Positions 6,018 through 7,561 of a stretch of 7,561 bases of DNA are shown one piece after another. Location: assembly GCA_007693875.1 (NCBI GenBank), contig RECT01000067.1:1-7561 (forward strand), given 5' to 3'. Each line of letters opens with the position of its first letter. Within the stretch, counting starts at the first letter, position 1. The stretch is from Spirulina sp. DLM2.Bin59 (GTDB taxonomy: Bacteria > Cyanobacteriota > Cyanobacteriia > Cyanobacteriales > Spirulinaceae). A model generated the notes under the pieces. The model saw nothing but the letters and a program-made list of their open reading frames with translations. It did no database searches and had not been told where the DNA came from. The translations under genes and the position numbers were made by a program.

Positions 6018-7561
6018 GTACCGATCAACTGGCCATCCTTTTAATTGAGGATAGTTTGGCTGATGCCAGACTCTTGCAGGAGGTGCTCAAGGGCAGTGCT
6101 TTAACAGAGAGCCATTTAGTCCATGTCCAACGGCTACAGGTGGCCATCGACCATTTAACCCGTGAAGATTTCGATATTGTCCTGTTGGATCTGACGCTCC
6201 CCGATAGTTACGGCTTGGCTTCCCTGGATACGGTGACAGCCGTGACCCCCCACCTACCCATTGTTGTCCTCACCAACACAAATGATGATGAATTGGCGGT
6301 GCGGGCGGTGCGCCATGGGGCCCAGGATTATTTAATTAAGCGACAAATTAACTCGGAAGTTTTAGTGCGGGCGCTGCGGTATGCCATTGAGCGGAAACAA
6401 AGTGCCGAAGATCTCCGCATTGCCAATGAAACCCTAGAGTTGCGGGTGCAACAACGCACCGCTGAATTAAAGGCCGCCAATGAATCCCTCTGGCAGGAAA
6501 TTGCCTGGCGGCAACAAATCCAAGACCGCCTGGCCCTCGCGCAACAGGTGGGCAAGATTGGCACGTTTGAATGGTTGCTGCCGGAGCATCAGGTGTTGTG
6601 GACGGCGGAGTTAGAGGCCCTCTATGGGTTACAGCCGGGGAGTTTTGGCGATCGCCCTTCACCCTGGCTAGAGCGGATTTATCCCGAAGACCGGGGTCGG
6701 GTTGATGTTGCCATGGAGCAAATCCTCAACAGCGGCCAGGGGTTAAATTTGGAATTTCGGATCATCTGGCCCGATGGCGAACTCCATTGGATTGCCATTA
6801 CCAGCAGCATTTTTGATGATCCCTTGAGGCAGACCCAACGGATGATCGGCCTCCACATGGATATCACCGAGAAAAAGCAATTGGAAGCCCAGTTTTTACG
6901 GGCCCAACGCCTGGAAAGTTTAGGAACCCTGGCCAGCGGCATTGCCCATGACCTCAACAATATCCTCACCCCCGTCCTCTCCGTCGCCCAACTCCTGCCC
7001 CTCAAGTTTCCCAACATCAACGACCAAACCCGCAACCTCTTGACAATTCTCGAAACCAGTGCGCGGCGGGGCAGCGATCTGATTAAGCAAATTCTTTCCT
7101 TTGCCCGGGGCATTGAGGGTAAACGGGTTTGTTTACAGGTGAGCCACCTGATTACGGAAATTCGCCATATTATTCGCCAAACCCTGCCCAAATCCATTGA
7201 TATTTTTGTGGAAGTAGATCCAGATTTATGGATGGTTAATGGGGATGTCACCCAATTGCATCAGGTGTTGATGAATCTTTGTGTCAATGCCCGGGATGCC
7301 ATGCCCCATGGGGGGAGCCTCAGTATTACGGCGGCGAATGTGATGGTGGATGATGCTTTGGCGCGGCAACATTTAGATGCGATCGCCGGCCCCCATGTGG
7401 AAGTCACCATCACCGATACCGGCATGGGCATTGCGCCGGCCCTGTTGCCCCGCATTTTTGACCCCTTTTTCACCACGAAGGAAATTGGCAAGGGGACAGG
7501 GTTAGGCCTATCCGCCGTTTTAGGCATTGTCAGAAGCCATGGGGGGTTTATTGATGTTCAG
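5978..7561 (+). CDS. REC-PAS-histidine kinase, probable further partner of the phytochrome pair (cut by right edge)
   Basis: At least 528 aa, numbered from a TTG at 5978. A receiver domain (about 18-138) has the acidic pair Glu24-Asp25 (LLIEDS), phosphoacceptor Asp71 (VLLDLTLP), Thr99 and Lys121. A probable coiled coil (about 138-185, ERKQSAEDL to WRQQIQ) follows. Next is a PAS/PAC domain of the PAS_3 type (about 186-300, ending GLHMDITEKKQLE). The kinase core has H-box LASGIAHDLNNIL (His324), N-box LMNLCVNARDAMP, G1 DTGMGIA (480-486), F-box FDPFFTT (494-500) and G2 GKGTGLGL (504-511). The HDLNN-type H-box is common in PAS-linked hybrid kinases, so a C-terminal receiver may follow beyond the window (inference). 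The frame is closed by a TGA at 5969-5971 and contains no ATG or GTG before the receiver. TTG 5978 is the best start, with only a weak GAAG (5970-5973) upstream. The alternatives are CTG at 6029 or a frameshift from the preceding gene. It overlaps that gene by 40 nt, implying one operon and translational coupling. Confidence 0.9.
   Translation, partial: MVRNSHLTPPSALSTDQLAILLIEDSLADARLLQEVLKGSALTESHLVHVQRLQVAIDHLTREDFDIVLLDLTLPDSYGLASLDTVTAVTPHLPIVVLTNTNDDELAVRAVRHGAQDYLIKRQINSEVLVRALRYAIERKQSAEDLRIANETLELRVQQRTAELKAANESLWQEIAWRQQIQDRLALAQQVGKIGTFEWLLPEHQVLWTAELEALYGLQPGSFGDRPSPWLERIYPEDRGRVDVAMEQILNSGQGLNLEFRIIWPDGELHWIAITSSIFDDPLRQTQRMIGLHMDITEKKQLEAQFLRAQRLESLGTLASGIAHDLNNILTPVLSVAQLLPLKFPNINDQTRNLLTILETSARRGSDLIKQILSFARGIEGKRVCLQVSHLITEIRHIIRQTLPKSIDIFVEVDPDLWMVNGDVTQLHQVLMNLCVNARDAMPHGGSLSITAANVMVDDALARQHLDAIAGPHVEVTITDTGMGIAPALLPRIFDPFFTTKEIGKGTGLGLSAVLGIVRSHGGFIDVQ

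Larger units (their letters stand above)
284..7386. repeat. HIP1 octamers (GCGATCGC), nine dispersed copies
   Basis: Exact GCGATCGC occurs at 284-291, 2969-2976, 3270-3277, 3686-3693, 4033-4040, 5562-5569, 5682-5689, 6648-6655 and 7379-7386, about one per 840 bp, where far less than one would be expected by chance. Near-matches such as ACGATCGC are also frequent. HIP1 over-representation is a known mark of many cyanobacterial genomes. The copies lie in genes and between them, and carry no gene-specific meaning here. Only the listed octamers belong to this feature, not the sequence between them. Confidence 0.9.

Noticed and set aside
6679..7251. Long open frame on the minus strand opposite the third signalling gene.
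   Set aside because: It is a shadow of a real kinase with clear PAS, H-box and N-box motifs on the plus strand. Its own translation shows no family pattern.

Overview
The window comes from a cyanobacterium. The evidence is nine exact copies of the HIP1 octamer GCGATCGC in 7.6 kb, a perfect NtcA-type promoter, the urtABC urea ABC transporter genes, and a phytochrome/response-regulator pair closely resembling Synechocystis Cph1/Rcp1 as I recall those sequences. I cannot name the species.

Left half (1-2781, minus strand): the first three genes of a urea uptake operon, read right to left. They are urtA (Tat/lipoprotein-type binding protein), urtB (permease) and the first 110 codons of urtC (second permease), which runs off the left edge. 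The gap between urtA and urtB holds a perfect 11-bp-stem hairpin. The gap between urtB and urtC holds a C-run/G-run palindrome that reaches into the urtB stop codon. Both could set the ratio of binding protein to permease. Upstream of urtA lies GTA-N8-TAC-N22-TAGGAT, the canonical NtcA-activated promoter, so the operon is probably switched on by nitrogen limitation.

Middle (2782-3310): a 529-bp divergent intergenic region. Its left part is the urtA promoter and leader. The rest holds two small hairpins, a tandem 10-bp repeat and two HIP1 sites, with no convincing gene and no clear promoter for the rightward genes.

Right half (3311-7561, plus strand): three overlapping signalling genes. The first is a canonical Cph1-type bacteriophytochrome histidine kinase (767 aa). 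The second is an Rcp1-type single-domain response regulator (147 aa), overlapping the kinase gene by 41 nt. The third is a REC-coiled coil-PAS-histidine kinase (at least 528 aa, cut by the right edge), whose only reasonable start is a TTG 40 nt inside the rcp1-like gene. The first two form the well-known light-signalling pair. The third has an intact receiver and an intact kinase core, and is a candidate for extending the red/far-red signal into a longer phosphorelay. That three-gene arrangement is the most interesting point here. The component families are known, and I see no wholly new system.
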